The notes beneath the pieces were generated by a model. That model saw only the letters and a list, made by a program, of their open reading frames with translations. It made no database searches and was not told where the DNA came from. A stretch of 37,160 nt of DNA from Gammaproteobacteria bacterium. GTDB taxonomy: Bacteria; Pseudomonadota; Gammaproteobacteria; Pseudomonadales; Pseudomonadaceae. Location of the stretch: positions 1-37,160 of the forward strand of contig JAHIWP010000004.1 in the NCBI GenBank assembly GCA_018816095.1, given 5' to 3'. This document shows positions 17,112 to 25,113 of this stretch, piece by piece (within the stretch, counting starts at the first letter, position 1; each line of letters begins with the position of its first letter). Made by a program: the position numbers and the translations under genes.

Positions 17112-17845
17112 GACTCACCTCGGGTTTTGGCTGTTTGGGTGGGTGCGCCCTGCTCTTTGCTGATAGCAAAGTGGCGCTCGATATTACGTTTGGAGGCGCT
17201 GATATGGCGGCGCATCAATAACTCGGCCAGCTCACCATCACGCTCGGCAATGGCATCGAGAATACGGTGGTGCTCGGCAAACGCCTGCCGTGGCCGATTG
17301 GGCGTTGCGGAAAACTGCAGGCGGTACATGCGCACCAACTGGTACAGCTCACCACAGAGCATCTGGGTCAGGGTCTTGTTGCCACTGCCCTGGATGATCC
17401 GGTAGTGAAAGTCAAAATCGCCTTCCTGCTGGTAGTAGCCGACACCGGCCTTGAAAGCCGCGTCCTGCTCATGCAGGTCCAGAACGCGGCGCAGCTCGTC
17501 GATTTCGGCAGCGCTCATGCGCTCGGCCGCCAGTCGACAGGCCATGCCTTCCAGGGACTCGCGAATTTCGTAAAGCTCAATCAACTCAGCGTGACTGAGG
17601 GACACCACCCGCGCGCCAACATGCGGAATGCGTACCAACAAACGCTGGCCTTCGAGGCGGTGAATGGCTTCACGCAGCGGCCCACGGCTGATGCCATAGG
17701 TGCGCGCCAGCTCCGGCTCGGAGATCTTGCTACCGGGGGCAATCTCACCTTTGACGATCGCAGCCTGAATACGCCGAAAAACCTGCTCGGAGAGGGTTTC
17801 AGAATCTTCCTGACTGGACTCGGGCGACTCAATCACATCAGTCAT
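17108..17845 (-). CDS. GntR/FCD-family regulator of the prp operon
   Basis: The 245-aa transcription factor has an N-terminal winged helix (about residues 20-85: [50 protein letters not shown]) and a C-terminal FCD ligand domain (about 95-220: [46 protein letters not shown] with metal-binding His positions). It is the first gene of the operon and its stop overlaps prpB (ATGA), so it probably autoregulates with the prp genes. The ligand is likely a methylcitrate-cycle intermediate; that is inference. The ATG at 17845 has no strong Shine-Dalgarno. No PrpR (sigma54 activator) is present, as expected for Pseudomonas. Confidence 0.92.
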   Translation of the reverse strand: MTDVIESPESSQEDSETLSEQVFRRIQAAIVKGEIAPGSKISEPELARTYGISRGPLREAIHRLEGQRLLVRIPHVGARVVSLSHAELIELYEIRESLEGMACRLAAERMSAAEIDELRRVLDLHEQDAAFKAGVGYYQQEGDFDFHYRIIQGSGNKTLTQMLCGELYQLVRMYRLQFSATPNRPRQAFAEHHRILDAIAERDGELAELLMRRHISASKRNIERHFAISKEQGAPTQTAKTRGES

Positions 17846-17847
17846 AT

Positions 17848-17927
17848 TGTCGACACTGTTTAAATTAACTGCCGTAAAACTAACTATATACCCCGTAAAT
17901 GTCAAACACGCCCGCAGATTGTTGACA
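17848..17927 (-). promoter_or_regulatory. Predicted promoter and operator sites of the GntR-prp operon
   Basis: On the minus strand TTGACA (17905-17900) and TAGTTT (17882-17877) are 17 bp apart, a plausible sigma70 promoter. Three similar motifs surround it: the palindrome TGTCGACA at 17848-17855, TGTCAAACA at 17900-17908 (over the -35) and TGTTGACA at 17920-17927. FCD-type GntR proteins often bind short TGT-N-ACA-like dyads, so these are candidate operators for autorepression. Confidence 0.45.
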
Positions 17928-18015
17928 GTTGCTCATCAGCCTTTAGTCGATAACCGCCGCGACCTTACTTGCATAAACGTCTATAAGCGCCTGTGCTGAC
18001 TGAAAAAGCGCATGG

Positions 18016-18021
18016 TAGAAT
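18016..18021 (+). promoter_or_regulatory. Possible -10 element of the RimK-like cluster
   Basis: TAGAAT lies 126 bp upstream of the protease start, in the divergent gap with GntR. The best -35-like sequence nearby, CTGACT at 17996-18001, is only 14 bp away. This is a weak prediction. Confidence 0.3.
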
Positions 18022-18146
18022 GCCGCCCGCTTAGCACCCGCAAAGGAATTTTGCCGGCCTACCAGACTCCAAGCGCAAGCTCGCTCACGGCGATACGCGT
18101 TACACGCTTTTATTTACCCCCTATCAACAGCACACCGCCCGGACTT

Positions 18147-18683
18147 ATGACACTCAAGCCCTTCCTTCTATTGTTATGCCTGTTACTGACTCCCGGCCTG
18201 AGTCTCGCCGCGGAGAAGACGGTTTATGGGCTTAATGAGTACGTGCGTTTATTCGACCTCGACCTCAAGCTCGCCGCCAAACTCGATACCGGCGCAAAAA
18301 CCGCATCGCTGAGCGCCCGCGACATCGAACGCTTCAAGCGTGATGGCGAAACGTGGGTGCGCTTCTACCTGGCCATCGATGAGGCACATAACAGCCCGAT
18401 CGAACGCCCCCTGGCACGCATCAGCAAAATCAAACGGCGCGCGGGCGACTATGATCCAGAGGAAGAAAAAACTTACACAGCTCGCCCGGTGATCGAAATG
18501 GACGTCTGCATGGGCCATGCCCTGCGCACTATTGAAGTGAACTTGACCGATCGTAGTGCATTCCAATACCCGTTATTGATAGGCTCCGAAGCACTCAAAC
18601 GCTTTTCGGCGCTGGTCGATCCGAGTCTTAAATACGCAGCAGGCAAACCTGCTTGCACCCCTGACGCAAACCCTGGCGAGTAA
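18147..18683 (+). CDS. RimB-like ATP-dependent zinc protease family protein (aspartic-protease fold), exported
   Basis: The product is 178 aa from the ATG at 18147. It begins with a signal peptide (MTLKPFLLLLCLLLTPGLSLA), giving a periplasmic protein of about 157 residues. KLDTGAKTASL (Asp47-Thr48-Gly49) is the retropepsin-like active-site motif of the RimB/DUF785 family, members of which are annotated as ATP-dependent zinc proteases. ARPVIEMDVCMGHALRTIEVNLTDRSAFQYPLLIGSEAL is the conserved second half. The upstream frame continues to 18012, but without a ribosome site and without a signal-like start. It lies 5 bp before the transglutaminase-7TM gene, so it is in one operon with it and the ATP-grasp ligase. 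Such triads are thought to build and trim a peptide modification; the substrate is unknown. Confidence 0.85.
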   Translation: MTLKPFLLLLCLLLTPGLSLAAEKTVYGLNEYVRLFDLDLKLAAKLDTGAKTASLSARDIERFKRDGETWVRFYLAIDEAHNSPIERPLARISKIKRRAGDYDPEEEKTYTARPVIEMDVCMGHALRTIEVNLTDRSAFQYPLLIGSEALKRFSALVDPSLKYAAGKPACTPDANPGE

Positions 18684-18688
18684 TTCCC

Positions 18689-20215
18689 ATGCGCTCTCTT
18701 ACGCTCCATCTGAAAGTCCTAGTCACGCTCCTTGTGAGCCTGGGCATTCTGATTACGGCTTATCAGATTTTCATCCTCGGCATCCCCATGACCGAAGACG
18801 AGACTGACGATCTGTGGAACATCGACGCCAAAGTCGAGTTCCTGGCCAACCCGCGCGAGCCGGTTAAACTGCAGATGTTTGTACCGCCACTGGCTCAGGA
18901 TTACGTCAGCCTGAACGAGAGCTTTATCTCCAATAACTACGGCGTGAGCATCAACCGCACTGACGGCAACCGCAAAGTCACCTGGTCCGCACGTCGCGCC
19001 AGCGGCAAGCAAACCCTCTACTACCGCCTGGTGCTGACCAAGCGTTACAGCGGCGAGCAAACCAAGGCCAAAGGCCCCATTTTCCGTGACAGCATCCCGG
19101 TAGAAGGTGCCGAGAAAATTGCCGCTGAAGCGCTGCTCGCACCGATTCGCCAACACTCGGCAGACGTCGAAACCTTCATCAGTGAAACCATCAAACGCGT
19201 CAACAACAGCAACGACGACAACGTCAAACTGCTGCTGAGCGGCGACACCTCCACTGCCAACAAAGCCACGGCGATCGAGCTACTGCTGTCCATCGCCCAC
19301 GTGCCGATGCAGCGCGTTCACACCATCCGCCTCGCCAGCGAAATCCAGCAAAGCCCAGAGCTGTGGCTGCGCAGCTTCAACGGCGAAAAATGGCTGTACT
19401 TCAACCCGGAAAGTGGCGAGCAAGGCCTGCCGGCTGATCGGCTGGTCTGGTGGACCGGTGATGAAAGCTTGGTCACCCTCGAAGGCGGCAAACAGGCGCA
19501 AGTCAGCTTCAGCCTGAACAACAGCGAAATGAACGCCATTCGCCTGGCCAAGCTGACCGACGAAAACACTGACGCCGACTTCCTCGAATACACCCTGTAT
19601 GGCCTGCCGCTGCAAACCCAGCAGACCTTTATGATCATGGTCATGATCCCGATTGGCGTGCTGGTGATTCTGATCCTGCGTAACCTCGGCGGCCTGCAGA
19701 CACTCGGTACCTTTACCCCGGTACTGATCGCCCTGGCCTTCCGCGAAACCCAACTGGGCTTCGGCATTATCCTGTTTACCGTGATTACCGCTCTTGGCCT
19801 GTCGCTGCGCTCTTATCTGGAACACTTGAAACTGCAGATGCTGCCTAGGCTTTCGGTAGTACTGACCTTCGTCGTGGTACTGATCGCGGTGATCAGCCTG
19901 TTCAGCCATAAACTTGGCCTGGAGCGCGGCTTGTCGGTAGCGCTGTTCCCGATGGTGATTCTGACCATGACCATCGAACGCCTGTCGATCACCTGGGAAG
20001 AGCGCGGCGGCGGCCATGCCTTCAAAGTGGCCATCGGTACCCTGTTCGCCGCAACCTTGGCGCATCTGCTGATGAGCGTACCGGAGCTGAACTACTTCAT
20101 CTTCACCTTCCCGGCCGTGCTGATGATTCTGGTGGGCTTCATGTTGGCGATGGGTCGCTACCGCGGTTACCGCTTGACCGAACTGTTCCGCTTCAAAGCC
20201 TTCCTCAAGGACTAA
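18689..20215 (+). CDS. Inactive transglutaminase fused to seven transmembrane helices
   Basis: The 508-aa membrane protein has one N-terminal anchor helix (about residues 8-30) and a periplasmic domain of about 270 residues with a degenerate transglutaminase-like fold: NKATAIELLLSIAHVPMQRVHTIRLAS, where an active enzyme would have the catalytic Cys, and WLRSFNGEKWLYFNPESGEQGLP. The C-terminal membrane module (about 310-495) begins FMIMVMIPIGVLVILILRNLGGLQTLGTFTPVLIALAF. This is the 'inactive transglutaminase / 7TM' architecture found with RimK-like ligases. Lack of the catalytic Cys suggests peptide binding rather than cross-linking. It is flanked by 5-bp and 4-bp gaps, so all three genes should be co-translated. 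Confidence 0.88.
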   Translation: MRSLTLHLKVLVTLLVSLGILITAYQIFILGIPMTEDETDDLWNIDAKVEFLANPREPVKLQMFVPPLAQDYVSLNESFISNNYGVSINRTDGNRKVTWSARRASGKQTLYYRLVLTKRYSGEQTKAKGPIFRDSIPVEGAEKIAAEALLAPIRQHSADVETFISETIKRVNNSNDDNVKLLLSGDTSTANKATAIELLLSIAHVPMQRVHTIRLASEIQQSPELWLRSFNGEKWLYFNPESGEQGLPADRLVWWTGDESLVTLEGGKQAQVSFSLNNSEMNAIRLAKLTDENTDADFLEYTLYGLPLQTQQTFMIMVMIPIGVLVILILRNLGGLQTLGTFTPVLIALAFRETQLGFGIILFTVITALGLSLRSYLEHLKLQMLPRLSVVLTFVVVLIAVISLFSHKLGLERGLSVALFPMVILTMTIERLSITWEERGGGHAFKVAIGTLFAATLAHLLMSVPELNYFIFTFPAVLMILVGFMLAMGRYRGYRLTELFRFKAFLKD

Positions 20216-20219
20216 TGCC

Positions 20220-21206
20220 ATGTTCGGTCTGATCAAGACGTGGAAAGCCCTTGAAGCCAAAGGCATCATGGGCATCAACCGACGCAACGCGGACTACGTG
20301 CTGAAGTACAACAAACGGCACCTGTACCCGATCGTCGATGACAAGATCATCACCAAGCAGCGCGCGATCGAAGCGGGCATCGATGTGCCGGAAATGTACG
20401 GCGTTATCGAGACCGAGAAAGGCATCGACAAGCTGCGCGAGATTATTGGTGACCGTCCGGACTTCGTGGTCAAGCCAGCGCAAGGCGCTGGCGGTGACGG
20501 CATCCTGGTGATTGCCGATCGCTTCGAAGACAAATACAGAACCGTCTCGGGCAAAATCATCAGCCACGAAGAGATCGAGCATCAGATCTCCAGCATTCTC
20601 ACCGGCCTCTACTCCCTCGGCGGCCACCGTGACCGTGCGCTGATCGAATACCGCGTGACCCCGGACCAGATCTTCAAAAGCATCAGCTATGAAGGTGTAC
20701 CGGACATTCGCATCATCGTACTGATGGGCTACCCAGTGATGGCCATGTTGCGCCTGCCCACCCGTCAATCCGGCGGCAAGGCCAACCTGCACCAAGGCGC
20801 CATCGGCGTTGGTGTGGACATGGCCACCGGGGTGACCTTGCGCGGCACCTGGCTGAACAACAAAATCAGCAAGCACCCGGACACCACCAACGCGGTGGAC
20901 GGCGTGCAACTGCCAAACTGGGACGGCTTTATGAAGCTCGCTGCCGGCTGCTATGAGCTGTGCGGGCTGGGCTATATCGGCGTGGACATGGTGCTGGACC
21001 AGGACAAAGGCCCGTTGATTCTTGAACTCAACGCCCGCCCAGGCCTGAATATCCAGATTGCTAACGACTGCGGGCTCACTCACCGCGCCCATGCGGTTGA
21101 AGCACGTATCGCCGAGCTGAAAAAGAAAGGCATTGTGGAAACACCTGAAGAGCGCATGCGCTTCTCGCAAGGGCTGTTTGGTCACATAGCACCGGTCAAG
21201 GGCTGA
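20220..21206 (+). CDS. RimK-like alpha-L-glutamate ligase family protein (ATP-grasp)
   Basis: The 328-aa cytoplasmic ATP-grasp enzyme should ligate an amino acid, typically glutamate, to a peptide or small acceptor. ATP-grasp features include ADYVLKYNKRHLYPIVDDKIITKQ, the glycine-rich nucleotide loop FVVKPAQGAGGDGILVI (about residues 82-98) and the late metal-binding block GYIGVDMVLDQDKGPLILELNARPGLNIQIAN (about 255-286). NKRHLYPIVDDK is a hallmark of the 'alpha-L-glutamate ligase-like' branch that travels with the 7TM-transglutaminase protein. It is the last gene of the operon and ends 48 bp before a strong terminator. Acceptor and product are unknown. Confidence 0.9.
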   Translation: MFGLIKTWKALEAKGIMGINRRNADYVLKYNKRHLYPIVDDKIITKQRAIEAGIDVPEMYGVIETEKGIDKLREIIGDRPDFVVKPAQGAGGDGILVIADRFEDKYRTVSGKIISHEEIEHQISSILTGLYSLGGHRDRALIEYRVTPDQIFKSISYEGVPDIRIIVLMGYPVMAMLRLPTRQSGGKANLHQGAIGVGVDMATGVTLRGTWLNNKISKHPDTTNAVDGVQLPNWDGFMKLAAGCYELCGLGYIGVDMVLDQDKGPLILELNARPGLNIQIANDCGLTHRAHAVEARIAELKKKGIVETPEERMRFSQGLFGHIAPVKG

Positions 21207-21254
21207 TCGACAACAGATGAGTCCGGACATTCCGGGCTTATCAAATAGCGACCC

Positions 21255-21297
21255 AACACCCTGCCAGGGCTTTGTTCTGGCGGGGTGTTTTGTTTTC
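21255..21297 (+). terminator. Terminator of the RimK-like cluster
   Basis: AACACCCTGCCAG / CTGGCGGGGTGTT is a 13-bp stem with one T-G pair and a 9-nt loop, followed by TTGTTTTC. It lies 48 bp after the ligase stop and well before pabB. Confidence 0.9.
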
Positions 21298-21449
21298 AAC
21301 CCTGCCTGGCCGTATGTTGTTTGAGACACATCGCACCACCCGACGATGCGCCCACTAAACCTCTCAGTAACAGAGCAAAGCAATGCACTGCTCTAGGACG
21401 AATACCGGCGACGCTCTACAATCGCCATCCGCGCACTCGAAGCTGTCAT

Positions 21450-22805
21450 ATGCCTACTTGCCTTGTACTGCCACTGCCCTATCAAGCAGACCCTTCTCAC
21501 TATTTCAGCAGCATCCTGGATGCCCCGGGCGCCGTGCTGCTGGATGCCGGACGGCCGACCGCACAACGCGGGCGCTACGACCTTATGAGTGCCTGGCCAC
21601 TGGCTGAATTGCTGCCAACGCCTGACGAAACGGCCGAGGCCTTCCTACAACGCCTGCGCCAGAGCCTCAACGCGCTGGGTAAAGCCGAAGCACCCGCCGA
21701 CACGCCCCTGCCATTCGTTGGTGGGCTAATCGGCTACTTGAGTTATGACTTCGGCCGCCGACTGGAGCACCTCCCGAGCGAAGCTTTCGATGACCTCGAC
21801 CTGGCCGACGCCCGCTTTGGTGTTTATGCCTGGGCCCTGGTGACCGATCACCAACAGCAGCGCAGCCAATTGGTATTTCACCCAAACCTGCCGGCAGCCG
21901 AACACCAGCGCCTGAGCCTGTTGTTCACCCAGCCATCAGCGCCGACACCCGAGCCGCAACCGTTCAAGCTGCTGCAACGCTTCCAGCACGACATCACCGA
22001 AGAGCAGTACCTGCAGCGCCTGGCGCGAATTCAGGCCTACATCCAGGCTGGCGACTGCTACCAGGTGAACCTTACCCAGCGTTTTCGGGCGAACTACCAG
22101 GGCTCGACGTGGACTGCCTACCAGGCACTGCGCGCCGCCTGCCCGACACCGTTCTCGGGCTATCAAACGCTGCCGAACGGTGGGGCAATCATCAGCCTGT
22201 CACCGGAGCGCTTCTTGCGCCTCAGCGAAGGCCAGGTCGAAACCCGCCCCATCAAGGGCACCCGCCCTCGCCATACAGATCCGCAGCAGGACCAAGCCGA
22301 GGCCGACGCCCTGCTCGACAGCAGCAAAGACCGCGCAGAGAACCTGATGATTGTCGACCTGCTGCGTAATGACCTGGGGCGCAGCTGCAAAGTTGGCTCG
22401 GTGCGAGTGCCGGAACTCTTCGCCTTGGAGAGCTACCCCAACGTGCACCATTTGGTCAGCGCCGTCACCGGCGAACTGGCACCGGATAAAGATGCGCTGG
22501 ACCTGATCGCCGGCAGCTTCCCCGGCGGTTCGATTACCGGCGCGCCAAAGATTCGCGCAATGCAGATCATCGATGAGCTCGAGCCCACGCGCCGTGCACT
22601 GTATTGCGGCTCACTGCTGTACCTGGATGTGCGCGGCGAAATGGACAGTTCCATCGCCATCCGCAGCCTGCTGGCCAAAGACGGTCAGATCAGCTGCTGG
22701 GGCGGCGGCGGCATCGTCGCTGACTCTGACGGCCACGCCGAATATCAGGAGTCCATCACCAAGGTCAAAGTGCTGCTGCAAACCTTGGAGCGTTTCTGCG
22801 ATTGA
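21450..22805 (+). CDS. pabB: Aminodeoxychorismate synthase component I PabB
   Basis: PabB converts chorismate to 4-amino-4-deoxychorismate, using ammonia from PabA, for folate synthesis. The product is 451 aa from the ATG at 21450, close to the usual Pseudomonas PabB length. The upstream open frame reaches into the preceding terminator and is rejected. Chorismate-binding signatures are present: GDCYQVNLTQRF, SLSPERFLR, PIKGTRPRH (the PIKGT motif separates PabB from TrpE), DRAENLMIVDLLRNDLGR and GSFPGGSITGAPKIRAMQIIDELEP. The N-terminal half is the glutamine-amidotransferase-contacting domain. No pabA or pabC lies nearby, as is common. Translation-start signals are weak. Confidence 0.95.
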   Translation: MPTCLVLPLPYQADPSHYFSSILDAPGAVLLDAGRPTAQRGRYDLMSAWPLAELLPTPDETAEAFLQRLRQSLNALGKAEAPADTPLPFVGGLIGYLSYDFGRRLEHLPSEAFDDLDLADARFGVYAWALVTDHQQQRSQLVFHPNLPAAEHQRLSLLFTQPSAPTPEPQPFKLLQRFQHDITEEQYLQRLARIQAYIQAGDCYQVNLTQRFRANYQGSTWTAYQALRAACPTPFSGYQTLPNGGAIISLSPERFLRLSEGQVETRPIKGTRPRHTDPQQDQAEADALLDSSKDRAENLMIVDLLRNDLGRSCKVGSVRVPELFALESYPNVHHLVSAVTGELAPDKDALDLIAGSFPGGSITGAPKIRAMQIIDELEPTRRALYCGSLLYLDVRGEMDSSIAIRSLLAKDGQISCWGGGGIVADSDGHAEYQESITKVKVLLQTLERFCD

Positions 22806-22895
22806 ACGCAATACAGGACAGGCTTTTGCTTGCCGAGTCTTTGCCGATAGCAGTCGTTCGCCACAGAAGCGCGCCGATGATGCCCAGCAAAAACT

Positions 22896-22932
22896 AAACA
22901 CCCTGCGAAGGCCTAGCCCTCGCAGGGTGTTT
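22896..22932. terminator. Bidirectional terminator between pabB and the L,D-transpeptidase
   Basis: AAACACCCTGCGA / TCGCAGGGTGTTT is a perfect 13-bp stem with an 11-nt loop. It sits between convergent genes. The minus-strand side has a better T-tract (TTTAGTTTTT) than the plus side (TTTGGGT). Confidence 0.9.
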
Positions 22933-22991
22933 GGGTATCCGCCTAATTAACCCGCCAGCGCGCGGCATGGCGGGCTTTTGAATGCAGTCGA

Positions 22992-23945
22992 TTAGATTGC
23001 CGGCTCGCCAGCCACGACAGCCTCACCAGGCTGGGCGATCTCAACCGGCAGGCCATCTTCCGCAGCAACCACTTCACGCAGCACTTCCCAATCCAGACGC
23101 AGATCGGCAAATTCGTCGTTTTTCAGCAGCGCATTGATCACCGCGGTGTGCTTATCGACGACCGAAACCTCTCCAGTCTCATCCAGCGGCGCGTGCGCCT
23201 CCAGATAGACCTTGCCGCCACTGCGGCCAAACTTGTAAGGCTCGTTGATGATGCGCACCGGCGTACCGACCGACACCATCGACGCCAGTTTCAGCACGTT
23301 ATGGTTAAGCATGCGGAAACAACCGTGGCTGACGCGCATACCGATACCGAACTTTTTGTTCGAGCCGTGGATCAGATAGCCCGGCACCGACAGGCCCAGT
23401 TTATAGGGGCCCAGCGGGTTATCTGGTCCAGGCGGCACATAGGCCGGCAGCGGGTCACCTGCTGCCGCATGCTCTGCCAGAATCGACTTGGGTGGCGTCC
23501 AGCCCGGGTTCGGCGTTTTGGCTGTAATGCGCGCATCAGCCACCGGCGAACTCCAGCCCTCGCGACCAATACCCAGCGGATAGGTGTGCACCACATTGCC
23601 GCCTTTGGGGTAGTAGTACAGACGGTACTCAGCCAAGTTGATCACCACACCTTCACGCGGGCCTGGCGGCAGGATAAAACGCGTCGGCAGAATGATCTCA
23701 GTCCCTTCACCCGGCAACCAGGCGTCAACACCCGGGTTGGCGATCACCATTTCCAGATAACCCAGGTCATTGACCACACCTAAATCGGCAAAGGTGTCCT
23801 CATATTTGGCCTTGATGACCTGCACCTCGCCAACGATGTCCTCGCCAGGCGGCGGCAAAGGAAGCTCAAGCGCATTGGCAGACGCTACCGCGAAGACAGC
23901 AGCGAGAGGCAGGCAGCGGGTAACGGCAAAAGCACGCGACAACAT
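22992..23945 (-). CDS. L,D-transpeptidase (YkuD family), periplasmic
   Basis: The enzyme would form 3-3 peptidoglycan cross-links or attach a lipoprotein to peptidoglycan. The 317-aa product starts at the ATG at 23945 (AGGA 8 nt upstream) with a signal peptide (MLSRAFAVTRCLPLAAVFAVASANA). A short LysM-like segment follows (about residues 50-90, DTFADLGVVNDLGYLEMVIANPGVDAWLPGEGTEIILP). The YkuD catalytic domain (about 98-245) has His193-Gly and Ser206-His-Gly-Cys209, the complete catalytic signature. The domain order matches E. coli YcfS/ErfK/YnhG-type enzymes. The C-terminal 70 residues are acidic and Val/Glu rich. In-frame codons upstream to 23996 lack a ribosome site. It is a single-gene unit with a terminator shared with pabB. 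Confidence 0.94.
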   Translation of the reverse strand: MLSRAFAVTRCLPLAAVFAVASANALELPLPPPGEDIVGEVQVIKAKYEDTFADLGVVNDLGYLEMVIANPGVDAWLPGEGTEIILPTRFILPPGPREGVVINLAEYRLYYYPKGGNVVHTYPLGIGREGWSSPVADARITAKTPNPGWTPPKSILAEHAAAGDPLPAYVPPGPDNPLGPYKLGLSVPGYLIHGSNKKFGIGMRVSHGCFRMLNHNVLKLASMVSVGTPVRIINEPYKFGRSGGKVYLEAHAPLDETGEVSVVDKHTAVINALLKNDEFADLRLDWEVLREVVAAEDGLPVEIAQPGEAVVAGEPAI

Positions 23946-24020
23946 CCGAGAATTCCTGACGAAAATAGTGGGTGAAGGTAAATGGCGAGTGTACACCGGT
24001 TGATCAACTGCCGGGATACC

Positions 24021-24302
24021 TCAGCTCACGGGCAACGCAGGACGATCACCGCGCTTCTGCGCATCCAGCCTCGCGCGACAAGCCGGGCACAAGCGTTTAT
24101 CACGCAGCACGGCTTTGCTCAGATCACGCCATAACGGCTGCGCAGGCAGTAAACCACCACACAGCGTTCGGTCGGCGAACTCGCCTAATTCAAGCTGACG
24201 CGCGAGCAGGTGCACGCGCGCCTCTCGGCAGGCGAACAAGTCGAGCTGCTCGTCAGGTTCGATCAGTTGATAGGCATGCAAGGACCAGGCAGGACGCGGC
24301 AT
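24021..24302 (-). CDS. Unrecognised 93-aa protein with a CPAC motif
   Basis: The start ATG at 24302 follows GGAG with a 6-nt spacer. The soluble 93-aa product has four cysteines: one in FACREA (about residue 25), one in TLCGG (about 48) and a pair in LCPACRARL (about 72-75). The spacing of the last three could bind zinc, or they could be redox-active. There is no signal peptide or membrane segment. It is preceded on its strand by a 195-bp gap to tesA. I do not recognise the family and assign no function; codon use looks like that of its neighbours, so I regard it as a real gene. Confidence 0.7.
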   Translation of the reverse strand: MPRPAWSLHAYQLIEPDEQLDLFACREARVHLLARQLELGEFADRTLCGGLLPAQPLWRDLSKAVLRDKRLCPACRARLDAQKRGDRPALPVS

Positions 24303-24497
24303 TGAGGGCTCCAGTGCGGGGGCGCCACATTAGCCGAAAGGCAGCCTACAGAAAAGCCTCTCAGACAAAGGTTTTAGGGCTAACCAGGCTTATTCAGCCG
24401 CGTGAAGTAGAGCCCAGGTAACTGGATGACATGATTTAGCATCGCGGCATGCCCACTCAGTACAATCGGGCCTTCCTGATCCTCTCTAGGGTGTACG
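24303..24497. other. Gap between tesA and the 93-aa protein gene
   Basis: No coding signal or convincing terminator was found here. A weak GGTT-N8-AACC dyad occurs near 24370-24386. I could not assign a function to this stretch. Confidence 0.4.
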
Positions 24498-25103
24498 TCA
24501 AAGCATCGGTTTTAGCAGCGGCCAGACGTTATCTAACAGTCGAGGCTGGGCTTCAGCGGTCGGGTGAATACCATCACTCTGCACCATGGAAGGCACGCCA
24601 CCGATGCCCTCCAGCACAAAAGGCACCAACTCAGCACCAGTCTCAGCGGCGACTTGGGGAAACACCTCAGCGAACGCCGTGGTGTAGCGCACACCGTAAT
24701 TAGGTGGTAAGCGCATGCCCAAAATCAGCACTTTGGCTCCTACCTTTTGTGATTGCTCAACCATGGCCGCAAGGTTTTGTTGCAATTGCATCGGCGGCTG
24801 ACCACGCAGGCCATCGTTCCCCCCCAGCTCGATAATCACCAGCTCCGGCTGATGCTCTGTAAGTAGCGCAGGCAGCCGCGCGGCACCGCCTGCACTGGTA
24901 TCGCCACTGATCGAGGCATTGACCACTCGATGGTCAAAACCCTGCTCAACCAGGCGTTTTTCCAGCAAAGCGACCCAGCCCTGGCGGGTATCCAGGCCAA
25001 AAGCCGCGCTGATACTATCGCCGACGACCAGTACGGTATCCGCGAACGCCGCCGGCCCCCAAAGCAGCAGGCTCAGGGCAGTACCGATCAACCACTTACG
25101 CAT
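24498..25103 (-). CDS. tesA: TesA, multifunctional acyl-CoA thioesterase / lysophospholipase (arylesterase)
   Basis: This periplasmic SGNH-family hydrolase acts on acyl-CoA, lysophospholipids and aryl esters. The product is 201 aa from the ATG at 25103, preceded by GGAGA. It has a signal peptide (MRKWLIGTALSLLLWGPAAFA) and all SGNH blocks: GDSISAAFG (Ser30), Gly in SISGDTSAGG, GGNDGLRG, and SDGIHP with Asp177 and His180. The open frame extends to 25490 inside the divergent ABC gene, but those codons lack signal-peptide logic. Its start codon is only 10 bp from that of the divergent ABC ATPase, an arrangement shared with tesA-ybbA of enterobacteria. Confidence 0.95.
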   Translation of the reverse strand: MRKWLIGTALSLLLWGPAAFADTVLVVGDSISAAFGLDTRQGWVALLEKRLVEQGFDHRVVNASISGDTSAGGAARLPALLTEHQPELVIIELGGNDGLRGQPPMQLQQNLAAMVEQSQKVGAKVLILGMRLPPNYGVRYTTAFAEVFPQVAAETGAELVPFVLEGIGGVPSMVQSDGIHPTAEAQPRLLDNVWPLLKPML

Positions 25104-25113
25104 TGGATTCTCC

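Noticed and set aside
20205..21383. Minus-strand frame of 392 codons
   Set aside because: It is antisense to the ATP-grasp ligase gene and its terminator; no protein-like features.
21255..22932. The two ACACCCTGC-containing hairpins as a repeat pair
   Set aside because: They share only the outer arm sequence; loops and inner stems differ, and both are explained as independent terminators.
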